In this document: in pieces, positions 23,071 through 33,965 of the stretch
How the letters are laid out: each line of letters begins with the position of its first letter
Numbering within the stretch: the first letter of the stretch is position 1
Assembly (NCBI GenBank): GCA_013396995.1
Contig: VWZP01007503.1
Span: 283,486-347,485, forward strand
From: Dicaeum eximium
Lineage: Eukaryota; Chordata; Aves; Passeriformes; Dicaeidae
Direction of reading: 5' to 3'
Length of the DNA: 64,000 nucleotides
Made by a program: the position numbers and the translations under genes
The notes under the pieces: generated by a model
Told to the model about the DNA's origin: nothing
The model's database searches: none
Seen by the model: only the letters and a program-made list of their open reading frames with translations

Positions 23071-26000
23071 GAGTCGGGATGCAGGGCACTCAGCTGCCAG
23101 GGCTTGGCAGCTCAATAGCTGGGGAACAACAATGGAGCAAAAGGTGAAAAAGCCTTAAACTGTTGTGGAGTTCTCCTCTCTGCTTTCCTGGAATCACGTT
23201 ACGTTTTCCTGGAGCTGCTGTTGCTAATGGCTGGGGAGGGCAGGGAAAGAAATTGATATTTACAGTGGAGCTGAAACAAACAGAGCAAGCTCAGCTCCAG
23301 CTGACCTTCTAACCCACTCAGCAGTGGGACCAAAAACAAGGAAGCTCTTCTTGAGAGAAAATTGCATAAAGACTTGTCCTCTGACTTGCTCTCTGAACTT
23401 CAGAGTTTTTAGTCAGAATTTTTAAGGCTATCTTTGGAAAAAAAGCTGCAAACTGCTGTTAGAAGTTCCAATTATTTCCTTCAGGTGGGTTGTGAAATGA
23501 TTACCTAAGAGTAGCAAAAAACCCCAGCTTCAAAGAGAAAATTTGGTGTTTATGTTTTTTTCAAGAGGAAAAACCCACCTAATTAAAGGGAACTTATCAT
23601 GGGGTGCTCTCTGTATTTTGGCAGAAACAATATCTAAAGCTGGGAGCTTCTTTCCCCAAAATTGTCATAAATTTTTACTGATTGAATTGGGATTCTAATT
23701 AGGATCTAATACTTTTGGATTGTTTATGAGACCATTTGCATGTGGCATCAATCAAAGGTCCTTTTACAGATTGTTTTGGCCCTGACCTTCAGTTTTCCTT
23801 TCTAAGAGATATTTCAGATCTGTCTCACTCATTAGGTTGTGCATTTTTGCTTCAGGTAGCAAAGAGGATACATGACAACAGAAACCAGACTTCTACAGCT
23901 GCCAGTCCATTCCTCACCACTGTATTTTAATCAGAGTGGAGCCAGCAGCTGTAAACAAATGTTAAGGATTTTAAAGATAAGTATCCCTGACAATCTGTGA
24001 GTAAAATATCTTTTCTCGTTACTTCTGAGTTCAGAGTAGAAAAGTAATAGTTGAAAAGTATTTTTTCAGTAGGGATATTCCTATATGTCACAAGAAATGT
24101 TGACCAGTCTGCAGTTCCAGAGATTATGCAGCAATTATATCATTGTCTGAGGAAAAAAATAAAAAAAAACCTCAAAAAACCCCAAAAAACTCAGGAGAGA
24201 CAAAACAGCAGAGAAGATCTGGAAATAAGCTTCTCCAACCTTAATATCCTTTTATTAAGGAAAACATCCCTGTGAAAGTAAATGGCCATAGCTTATCTTC
24301 CAGCTTATCCCTTTTCTCCATGCTGTATTGCTGTTTCCCACTGGGAACCAGTGCCACAGGCACATTTGAGGCTGTGAATAACATATAGTTGGTGACCTTT
24401 TTCTTGGCAAAAGAAGTTACATTTGTCCTCTCAAGACTGCTGTATTCACTGCCTCATCGTCTTCTCTGCCTTAACAGTTTCTATCTCAATAGCAAAAGTT
24501 TAGTCAAGAAATTCAAGAGTTATGCTCCATTAATATCAAATGTATCTAACACGGTGAGCAATTTGGGGCAAAAAATATTTTTCCTGTATTTGTACAGTGC
24601 TTATTGCAATGGAAAGCTCAGTTAAGCCTCAAGGTGCCATTGAAACAAGTAATATGAACATTAAAAAACTGTTACTTTTTTGGCAATCAAAACCCAAGAT
24701 ACTCCCTTTTTGAGTCATAGGTGCTTTGAACAATGATCTGTCTCCTGAGAAACTCTGCTAACCTTGTTAGCACTTTTATTTTGGAGATTCTGAGTCAAAT
24801 AACACACAAAACTAGTTTCTGTGCATGTAAACTCAGTTTCAGGAAAATAACGTCTGAGCCATGAAAAACTAGGTGTGGAGAAAATCTGGGAGCAAATTTG
24901 GTCAAAGATTAACTCTTGACATTGCTTCCAAATTTAGAGGCCAAATGAGTCTTCTAACATCATGCACATCTTTTTGAAAAGCAGTTGCTTTCTGTAAAGT
25001 TTCCACTGTTTTATGTAAATGCTAAGCTTGCAGAGTTTTGGGTAAGACTCGGATTTCTGTGAGGAAAGTAAGAAATCTCTTGCCCCATTCTGATGTAATC
25101 TCTTTTAGTTTCGATCAAGGTGAACTTAGAGCCATTGTTCTCTTTCCTACTTTGTTACTCAGAAAGGATTGATCATCTGAAATGTGCTATAGTGGTCGCA
25201 TGGGGAATTTCTTGAGTCTGCAAACCACTACCAGGTGTTTTTTGATGGAAAGTTTCTTTCTCTAGATGCTTGTCGTGCTTAGCACCGTGCTGCCTGGATT
25301 TCTCTGAGAGGACTTCAGGAAGGTGCAAGCTGGCTAGCAAGCATTCACTCAGCTTTGCATGCTCTGAAACACGACTGCTATTGAGGGCTCCTTTCCACTC
25401 ATCCAGCTGCTAGAAAGGATATTCTCTCCACCTCAAGCCATCACTTTACACTGCAAATCAAAATTGTTGTTTTAAATTACATCACTGTCATTAAACCTGC
25501 TGGTGGTGCAAATCCTGAACAGCCGTGCCAGGACTGAGCACATAACTGTGTGATGAAAAGAAGATGTCAAGGTGTGGATGGAAAGGGTGAGTTTACTTTA
25601 CTAAGGAGGACTCCAGGTGAGTGCAATTGCCTGCCCTGGGACTGGCTGTACAGTGCTTTTCATTGTCACAGATGGTAGGTGTTAGATGATGCAATGTGTA
25701 CCCTGCCAGACAAATTACTTTTTTAGCTCATTCCTCTGGAAACAGGAGGGGAATCTGAACTGGATTTCTGTGCAAACCTGGAGCAGGAGCTGCAAGCTGC
25801 AAACCCAGCTGAGACCTAAGCAGTGAATGGGCCCAGTCTTTCAAGTGAAGGCAGAGACTTGCTCTGGGGAGAGGGAATTACACCGAAATTGCCTGGAGTT
25901 TGGAACAAATCCACTTAGTTTTAAATTAAGCTGTTGGTTGGGGAACACTCTTATTCAGTGGATGTAATGAACCTAAAAGTTGGAAAAGCCTGCTCCTAAA

Positions 26001-26493
26001 TGAAATCCCTGATACAACTCCAGCAACCGCTATGACCAAAAGCGCTGAAATGGCACGGCAAAAGTTGTTCTCATAGCGCTTTTAGGCCAAGTTGAAATTA
26101 AAAGCAAGGGGTGGGGGGCTGGGAGGGAGAAGGGGTCAGTTGTGGGTTTTTAATATTTTATTCATTTATTTTCTCATTTCTCACTCCCTAGCACTATTTC
26201 CAGCCTATCACTCCCGTGACCAAAATGGCAAGCTGAAAGTCAGCGAGGCCGAAGTTAGAGCTCTCCAAACTGACGGGCAAAAGGATGTGCCTGTGATGGA
26301 CGTTTGTACCCGCAAAGGCAGCTGAAGCCCCGCACCGGCCGGGCTGTGGGGCGAGGCGCCTCTCCCTGTGCCTGGCTGATGAAGAGCAGGGCAACTTGCC
26401 TGGGCTAACAAGCAGATAGGGACGCTCGGGCGAACCCCGCTGCAGCAGCTCCCCATCGGGCTCTCCCAGGTGCGCTCCTCCCGGGGGAGCTGC

Positions 26494-26525
26494 GGCGGAG
26501 GAGAGGAGAGGAGCGGAGAGGAGCA
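26494..26525 (+). repeat. Polypurine GGA/GGAGA tract in the promoter
   Basis: GGAGGAGAGGAGAGGAGCGGAGAGGAG-type sequence forms a nearly pure purine run about 220-250 bp upstream of the TATA box. Such tracts can form triplex DNA and bind GAGA-like or MAZ/Sp-family factors. The function is inferred. Confidence 0.7.
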
Positions 26526-26540
26526 GCCCGGTCCCGCCCC

Positions 26541-26572
26541 CAGCCCGGCCCAGCCCAGCCCAGCCCAGCCCC
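26541..26572 (+). repeat. (CCCAG)n short tandem repeat in the promoter
   Basis: There are several near-perfect CAGCC units in a row. The stretch is highly GC-rich and probably length-variable. It produces repetitive Pro/Ala/Gln frames that are not coding. Confidence 0.85.
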
Positions 26573-26744
26573 GAGGCTGCCCCGCGGGTGACCCGCCCGG
26601 CGGGCGCGGCCCCTCCGCATCACACGAGGGGGCAGCGCGGCCGCTCGCTCTGCCCCGGCGCCCGCCTGCCTTCCCTCCTCTCGCCGCCTCGCCGCAGCCC
26701 GGGCTCCGCCGAGTCCAAGCGCGGATCAGGTTCCCTGCCTCCAG

Positions 26745-26752
26745 TATAAAAA
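26745..26752 (+). promoter_or_regulatory. PTN: TATA box (TATAAAAA)
   Basis: TATAAAAA stands inside an otherwise very GC-rich island, preceded by CTGCCTCCAG and followed by TCTCGGCGAG. This is an isolated, consensus-quality core element. A transcription start about 30 bp downstream, near 26776, is predicted. Confidence 0.8.
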
Positions 26753-26775
26753 TCTCGGCGAGAAAGCTGCGGCGG

Positions 26776-26909
26776 GAGAGCGAGGCGGGCGAGAGGCGGC
26801 GAGCCCGTCCGTGAGGAGCGCAGGGACGCGCGGCGGCAGAAGCAGCCGCTGCTCAGCGGTCGCGGCTCGCCCCTTTCAGCTGCGGGAGAAGAGCTGTTTG
26901 CCGCCCCAA
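26776..26909 (+). other. PTN: Predicted non-coding first exon (5' UTR) of pleiotrophin
   Basis: Pleiotrophin is a secreted heparin-binding growth factor of the midkine family. It binds receptor phosphatase PTPRZ1, syndecans and other receptors in neural and bone development. Its first exon is non-coding, with the start codon and signal peptide in exon 2. Here the predicted exon begins about 30 bp below the TATA box and ends at ...GCCCCAA before GTAAGT (26910-26915), a strong 5' splice site. An ATG occurs at 26953, but only after the donor. No PTN protein sequence is visible in the window, so the identity rests on synteny (DGKI upstream, same strand), promoter architecture and the very long downstream intron. 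The exact transcription start is an estimate. An unrelated transcript, such as a long non-coding RNA from this island, cannot be excluded. Confidence 0.65.
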
Positions 26910-27384
26910 GTAAGTCCGAGGCAGCGGGGGGGACTCCCGCGGTCTGCCCGAGGGATGGATGGTGCCTCCGGCGCTCGTTCGCCAGGGACACAGCGAGAAG
27001 CGCTTCTCCTCGCCCCTGCCGTGGCTCCGGGACACTTGCCCCAGCAGGGCTCCGCAGAGGGGCGGTGGGGCTGGCTGGGAGCAGGGGTGCACCTGAGGGG
27101 GACACCGGAGCCCCCCGAGACACCTGGCCGAGGGCAGGCGGGGTGAGCGCTGGGACAGAACGGGACCGCGCTTTGCCGGCTGGCTGCGGTCCCTGGGAGA
27201 GTTTAAATGCCACTGCAGGGTGAGGGGGACAGGGCTGGCGGTGGGTGACGTGACCCAGCGGGGAAGGGGGAGGCAGCAGTGCTCGGGCAGGTCCGTTTCG
27301 AGAGGACAAAAGGGCAGCGGAGCGGCGAACGCCCTGCGGGTCCCGGTTACCCTGTGCCGGGAATGTCCCGGCTGGGGCTCGGGA

Positions 27385-27500
27385 GTTTAAATTGTACCTT
27401 CAGACCGAGCGCTTCGGCTGATATTGTTCATGGGACTTTGCCTTGTTATCCTTAGTTTACTTCTGGTGAAACAACTAAATCTAGCAAGTGCTGATAGATC
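27385..27500 (+). promoter_or_regulatory. Candidate regulatory element just downstream of the CpG island
   Basis: The stretch passes from CpG-retaining sequence (CAGACCGAGCGCTTCGGCTG) into a GATATTGTTCATGGGACTTT and CCTTGTTATCCTTAG segment. TATCCTTAG and TTGTTATCC resemble SOX- and GATA-type sites. Its position about 500 bp into intron 1 suits a proximal enhancer. The call is from motif texture only. Confidence 0.22.
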
Positions 27501-29201
27501 CATCTAAAACTGCCGTCGTTAGTTTGTCTCTTCTCCGTTCTCGGGAGGGATAGGCTGGCGGAAAATCTGAGTTAACAATAGTGAAAACACAGTTTCCTCT
27601 TTGTTGAACTTATATGTTATTCTGCAAATGTTTCATGGTCTCCACGCTTCTAACTCCTTACCTTCTAACTCCTTGCTTCTCTCCTTTTTAAAAGTACAAC
27701 TTTTCCTGGGGGAGAGGTAGTCTTCATTCTGCGGGAGTTTATCTCCTCCTTTTAAATCTTCCACTTGGCTGTCGCACCTCTTTTCCCCGCTGCCAGTGGC
27801 TTTGCCTTGCTGGTGGGTGTCTGCTGCAGTTTAAGTTGGCGGTGCCCTCGGGAGCTGGCTTCTGGGATGTGCACCTGAGAGGCTGCTTGGTTCTTGGGAG
27901 CGCTGGGGAAACGTTTGTGACAGGAGTTCAACCTTTCTCTGTGACAGAGGGACAGCTGTGGATAGTGGTGTTTTAACTAGATCCTGTTTGTTTGCAATTA
28001 CTTGTATTAAAGTAGGGGAATGTTTTACCTGTGGCTCATGAGCTCTCGAGTTGATGTCCTTTCCTTGTTTTCCCTTTGGGCACTGGTTTTTTTGAACTTT
28101 TAGCAAAGCTCAACTTTTGGAACAAGAAATAAGACTCTGTATGTAGCTGACTGTATTAGGGAGAAGGAGGGAAGGGATGGAGAGAGAAAGAAGGAAAGTA
28201 AAAGTTGTTACAAATAAATACTTGGGGGTTTTTTGTGTTCTGAGCAGTGCTCTTGAGCTGATTACAAAACAAATTTAATGTTTCTGTGTGTTTGTTTTGT
28301 TTTGTTTGTTTCGGTTTCCTCACTGAAAAGGAATAAGAATTTAAAAAAGAAAAAAAAGTCTGAACTTTTGGTCATGAGAAATAGTTTGAAGTGAAAAAGG
28401 AACTAGTGTATTTGTGACAAAACTTGTTAATTTGCTGTAGAAAAGAAAATTTGGAAATGCATGGAGAGGGTACTTAATTGAACTAAAAAACCCCCCGAAA
28501 CCCCCATAACTGACCCCAAAAAGCAGCAAAACCAATTCCTGCTGCATAATTTAGCGACTTTTGCTAAAGAGAAGGAAAGAGGAGATTTAATATACTCCTG
28601 TCTCCAGGCTGAGCCAAACTCTTTTGTGATTTTTTATGTATGGAGCTTTGGGTGAAACTGAAGGACAGAAACTCACTGACTTTACCCCCGAGCCAGCTCT
28701 TGGGTGAGGAAAAAGAGAAGCCAGCAACAAACCTTCCTTTTACAAATGGTAAATATTCATTTACAGTGTAGAAGTGGCCTAAGAAAAACAGGTTTTTACA
28801 ATTATCCAGATGTCTGTCCCCCGTTATTTGAGCTGCAGTCTGTGGCTGATGCATCCTTGCCAGCAGAAGGTTTCTCTCACTATAGGATTACAAAACATAG
28901 TGCTGCTATCCCAGTACCATATGCCTGACACTGGGGACACTTTGGAGGCTTATCTTATTCCTGACACAGCTGTACTGATGGATGTTTTGTGTAGATTAAT
29001 CTTTCTGCCACGAATGTGAATATTATTACTTAGTGAACTTCCAGCACTCATGGCTTTGGCAAGGTACTTCCTTGACATGTCCTCTATTTCTTCTTGATCT
29101 TTCTGGGAACAGTTGTTCCTGACTCCTTAGATAACAAGTAAAAATAATTCTTTACAGGAGCTCTGAAAATGCACTCATTTAACACATACTATTTTTTTTT
29201 C

Positions 29202-29237
29202 TGTGTGTGTGTGTGTGTTGTTTTTTTTTTTTTTTTT
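29202..29237 (+). repeat. (GT)n followed by poly-T
   Basis: A GT run at 29202-29220 passes directly into 17 T at 29221-29237. It is simple, length-unstable sequence inside intron 1. Confidence 0.95.
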
Positions 29238-32200
29238 GTCGAGGGAAATACAATTTATCTAGTGTTATGGTATAACAAGTGTTTTAGTGTAAGACTAGGG
29301 CATTAGGGATGGAGCTGGCATGGCTCATTGCTTCTGCTCTGTTCAGGCCCCCTCATTACCTACATTCCCAACTGTGGCGTTTTCTGTGGGAATTGGTCTT
29401 TAACAATGTATGCTTTGCTTGGATATTTACAACCTCTTGCTGGTCAGTGTATCAAAAGCATTTTCATTTAGAGGATGCATTTCAGGACTTTAATTGAGGA
29501 AATCTCTTTGTTCCAGGGCTCCATAATAAACCATACAAAATGCTGTCTTTGAACGAACTAGGTCACTGTAACGCGTGCACACATAGAGTGATTCTCATCT
29601 GCTCAGGGTAGCGACACTCGCTTGAGCCATATCCCTGGTGAGCTTGTCCCTGATTTATCCTTCTTGGACTGGCTTGTTCACAGGGAGCTTATGCTGAAAA
29701 TTCACTGCTGGAGGTCATTCTCCATTCTTGGCATCTCTGGCAGCCTTAAGCTTAAATTGCAGCCTCATTTTCTATCCAATCAATACCACTCTTATGTCGC
29801 TGAGTTTCCATGGTGCCCCCAATCTTCTGTCTACATATTGATGTCTGACAGCAGGAATAGCATTCTGTGTCACTATATATACTTACTAAACCTGTCAAAA
29901 CGATTTAGGGTCTGTCGCACTAATTTATATCCATATCCTGATATTATTTGTATCTGCTGAGCCTTGACTGATGGAACTTGCTGCACTAAGGAATCGGCCC
30001 CAACAATGCACTCCAGGGATGGCTCAAGGGATGGATGCTTTGAGAAAGGGGAAAAAGATTTTCTTCTAGAGTAGCTGGGGCAGTCTAGAATCCTTTGAGC
30101 ACAATAGAATCATTTTGAAAACATCCAAGTCTCAATGGCTCCAAGTTAATGCTTTGGAAATCATTCTTCATTGTGCTGCTCTGAATGCACAGAGGGTCCT
30201 CTCCAGTGGAGCCGTGGCGAGGAAAATAGAAAAGTGGGCATTGTCAAGTGCTCAATGTGTATTTGAGGGGAGTTCGGGCAAATTTGAGTCAGTTGTCTGA
30301 CATCAATTTCTTCAGCAGAAGCACTGTGGAAAAATGGAATTAGAGGAGCCAGCAATGTCTTCTGTAATGTGGATGTTTTTGTTTTACTACAATAACCCAC
30401 AGAGCGGTTGTTGTGTAAGAAATGGTATGGTGGTGTCTTTGTGGACTGACACAGCAGCAGTGAAGCCAGATGAGAAAAGGCCCATCTTCTGGGTATCACT
30501 AAATTTCAGGGCACTGACTACTTGTTACTCGTGTCAGCAGTATTAGGCACTAAATAAAGACCATATGGATTTTTTTAAAATTTAAATATGCTTTGGAAAC
30601 TGTTGATTTTAGATTGAATAGAAGTGGTCATCAGCTGAAGAACTCTTTAATCCCACAACCTTTAACATGAGCTTGATCCAACCCATGAAATAAGAGCTGG
30701 CAGTCAGTATGGAATTTGCTTCTTAATATTTTTCTTGTTCTGAGTTGCCAGAAGAACTGATCCTGTGATGCCAGGTTTGTCAATACTTGTCAGACTCTGT
30801 TCAGGCTCCTACAGTTTTTTCCCTAGTGAAAAGTAAGGACCTTGAAGACTTACAAGGACCTGTTGCAGGTGGTGGTATTAAAGTAGCTCAGTTTGTTTTC
30901 AGCAGTGGTTTACCTTACCATGGTGGAAAGGGTCAGCAGGACTTCACTTAACTAGCCACTCTCTTGGCCAATATGTCTCACCTTCTTTTATTCCAAGGAG
31001 AAGAATCACTGTGCCATTTAAAATATCTGCCTCTACCTTCTGCAGTGTGGCACTGTGATGATTTTCTTATTTTTTAACTTTTTTATTTGCTTCCTTGTCT
31101 ATACGTGTGGGAGTGACTTTTGAGATGGTGTAGTCGTCTTGCAGATTGCTTTTTCATGTCTTTCAGGCTGAAGATTGAGAGAGCACAGCTGTAGGCAGTT
31201 TGATGGGAGATGAGAAGGGGGAATGGGAATGTAATAAAGAGAGAGCTCTATTACTGATAAAGCCAGGGGATTTTCACCCTCACCATCCCTCCACTCCAAA
31301 AAGCCCTTCCTAGCCTTCCCAGAATGGCACATTCTGTTTTCAATGGGCATGACCTCTGGAGGTGAGGAGTTGAGCTAACTATATCTGAGGCAAAATCCAG
31401 TTCCATTACATTATGAAGAATGTATTAATGTGTTATTTTGGGCCTTGGGAGCACATTGCTTGGCAAGTGCCACTGATTGCATGGCAGCTGCAACAGAGGG
31501 GTAAAGACTTTTAGAGCAGAAGAGCTTTACAGGAGTTGGGTATTTTCAGATAAAAGTAGTCTTTGAAAATAAAGAGTGCTTGGGGCTCCTGCACACTGCC
31601 ATTTAGTAAACTGCAAAGTTCAGTTTTAAACTGGGCCTTTCTCCTTTGGGGCCTGCCGGCACTATTTCAGAGCTCATTAAATGTTTCACAAGAACATTAT
31701 AAAAATCTTCCTTCCTCATTAGTTTCTATACAGTTTTAGCATAGCTTGGACCTTGTAAACATCACCTATTTAGTTGTGGGTGAAACCATCATCAAATGGC
31801 TGTGGGGAGGGAAGAGAAAGAGGAGAAATTCTCTAATATCCCAGTCTAAATCTGTATTTTAACACTGGACTACAGGTAGCTAACTGCATAAATGAAAGAG
31901 AATTTTTACCATCTTCAAACAATATTTTTGGAGGAATTCCCTGTCTGTGCAAAAGCTCTCAAGAGTGAAACCAGACAGAACAATTGAGAGGGAAGACAAG
32001 ACTGAATGGGTTCTGCTTTCCTTCCGAAAGCCTCATCTACACACCTGGGCTGATGCTCAGATGTTTTAGGGGGACTGGTCCAGCTGAGTGGAGACAGGCA
32101 CAGGACTGTGAGGTGGAGGTAGACTGTTTCTTAGGCTGGAGTGCAAACTTGGTCTTCTTCTGAGTTCGTTAAGACACACAGACAACTCTGCTGTTGTCTT

Positions 32201-33914
32201 CAGCACCTGACTTTGCTAATTGCATCTACCTAAATATATATGTTCTGTCCTGAAGGATTAAAAAGGCAAAAAACCAGATAATTTGACTCCATGGGTACAT
32301 AGGAATTCCTTGTGCATTGACACAGACAGTAAATATATATGTATCTGTGGAAGCCAGAGAGTTCCTGCACAGAAATAACTGAATTAACTACTCAGATTTA
32401 GTTCCAGTGGATATCAGGCACAAAGCCTGTTTTGTTCTCTTTTTTTTTTTCCTCCTCAGAGCCATGCAAACAGTGGCATTAGTTTCATAACCAACCAAAG
32501 ATGATATGGCTCTTGCTTTTAAGGCTTCCTTGTTTCTACTGGATCACTAGAACAACAGATTCATTTATGTATGTATTTATTTTTTGAGCTCTACTCCTCA
32601 CACATCATGTATCTCGAAGTGCAAAGGAACCTCAGTAGTGCAATGCAAATGTATGCACCCATCTGTAGCCAGCAACAGAAGGCTCACAGTCTGGAGCATC
32701 TTTTCTTCTGTGATAGGAGCATCCAAAATGTGCTTAATACATCGTGTTAGGGAATTTGTTGTATCAAAAACTTTGTTTTTAAACATAACTATTCTAGGTG
32801 TTCTGTCTTCTTTTTTTTTTCCTTTTTTAGCAGGTTTACGGCAGGTGACCAACAGTGGGAAGAGTGACATTGTCTCAAAATGCCCATTTTAACATTTCTG
32901 TCATGCTCATGTAGGCACTTTGTCAGGTGGTAAGGGATGGATCTCTCAAAGAAGGTTTGTTGTCTTTGAAAGTCAGATAGGAAGTGGTTTAGAAATAGCC
33001 TTGGTAGAAAGATGGCAGTTCTTGGTAGAAAGAAAGTCACAGCTTCCTTTCAGGCAATGAAGCTTCCTCCATTTCAATACTTAGTTCTTTTTCAGCTCAC
33101 TAGAAATCATATTCTTCCTGTCTAGAAGAGATTAATATTTAACCAGGCACACATCCTCCCAACATTTTTCAGGAAAAGTTGATGCTTCGGCAAGAGCTTC
33201 ATCAGAATAGGGAATATATAATTCAGTCTAAGATTTAGCTAGAGTACCTCCTCCTTTGTTTTGGCAACAAGTTCTTCAAAATAAGACACAAATGCTCTTT
33301 AATGCTGCTAAATGGTTGTGACTCTTCTTGTGCTTCTTGCAGCAAAATCTCATTGCTTTCATTGAAGGTACCTTTGGACTGAAGCATCTTGTAGTAAATT
33401 AGAGATAATAGATTTTTCTTATATTCTGCCTTAAATCTGCTAGAAAAACACTTTGTTCCTTTAGTTCGAACAATAAAAATTACATGTTTAAAAGTAGCTT
33501 ACTCCCCCACGCCCCATCACAATAAACAGAAATAATTTGAAGTTCTTTTTCTGCCTAGGATGGTTTCACCTGGAAAACCAGCCTTTTACTGTAGGGATTT
33601 AGCTTGCTCTTTGGTGCTGAAAAGCCCCTGAGATGCCATGGTTGCTTCCCAACAGCTTTTGCCACCTGAGTGCCTGGTTGTTAGCTTGGATTGCTGCCTT
33701 CCCAGGGCCCAGAAGGATGTTTTCCTTTGTGCAGGAGTCACTTGCTTTTATTAGAAGCCTGTCTGGCTGCAGCTGATATGCAGCAGGGACGGGTGGATGG
33801 AAAAAAAATCTACTAGCCAACAGATAGGATTTTCAGCAGTCTTCCAGAAATGCTGCAAGCTTTGATTCAGGAACTTCATGTCATTCCACTGAGGAAATCC
33901 TCACTTTGCTAAGC

Positions 33915-33965
33915 TGTCCCTTCAGCCCGCGTTTCTTGTCCGATTTGCGCGTTGTCAGATGCTTT
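33915..33965. promoter_or_regulatory. CpG-retaining patch in intron 1
   Basis: Five CpG dinucleotides occur within about 30 bases (CCCGCGTTTC, GTCCGATTTGCGCG) in otherwise CpG-poor intron. Such a cluster is unusual in methylated vertebrate DNA and may mark a hypomethylated regulatory site. The evidence is compositional only. Confidence 0.25.

Larger units (their letters stand above)
15745..26299. other. Intergenic DNA upstream of the PTN promoter
   Basis: I found no gene in this roughly 10.5-kb stretch. It is AT-rich and holds an AT inverted repeat (16244-16284), a CA/A-rich tract at 18889-18910, TA-rich patches at 19505-19545 and 20140-20190, and A-rich DNA at 24145-24190. Candidate regulatory sequence at 22830-23070 is listed separately. 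The open frame at 16355-16837 is the longest plus-strand frame here, but it has no domain, no splice context and a run of hydrophobic T-rich codons. Confidence 0.5.
26300..27380 (+). promoter_or_regulatory. PTN: CpG island spanning the PTN promoter and first exon
   Basis: This is the only large GC- and CpG-rich domain in the window, with abrupt flanks. It contains a purine tract (26494-26525), CCCAG repeats (26541-26572), GC-box-like runs (CCCGCCCC, CCGCCCGG), a TATA box (26745-26752) and a splice donor (26910). It lies downstream of DGKI on the same strand, where PTN is expected in vertebrates. Pleiotrophin expression is developmentally regulated, and a TATA box plus CpG island is a plausible design for such a gene. 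Attribution to PTN is by synteny, not by coding sequence. Confidence 0.8.

Noticed and set aside
574..27000. DGKZ-MDK as the identity of the locus
   Set aside because: The ETAV tail fits both DGKZ and DGKI. MDK is a compact GC-rich gene within a few kb of DGKZ, whereas here there are 26 kb of AT-rich DNA and then a leader exon with a very long intron, which fits DGKI-PTN.
26620..27309. 229-codon minus-strand open frame, the longest in the window
   Set aside because: It lies across the CpG island, where stop codons are rare because of base composition. It is Arg/Pro/Ser/Ala-rich, antisense to the promoter and leader exon, and has no domain.
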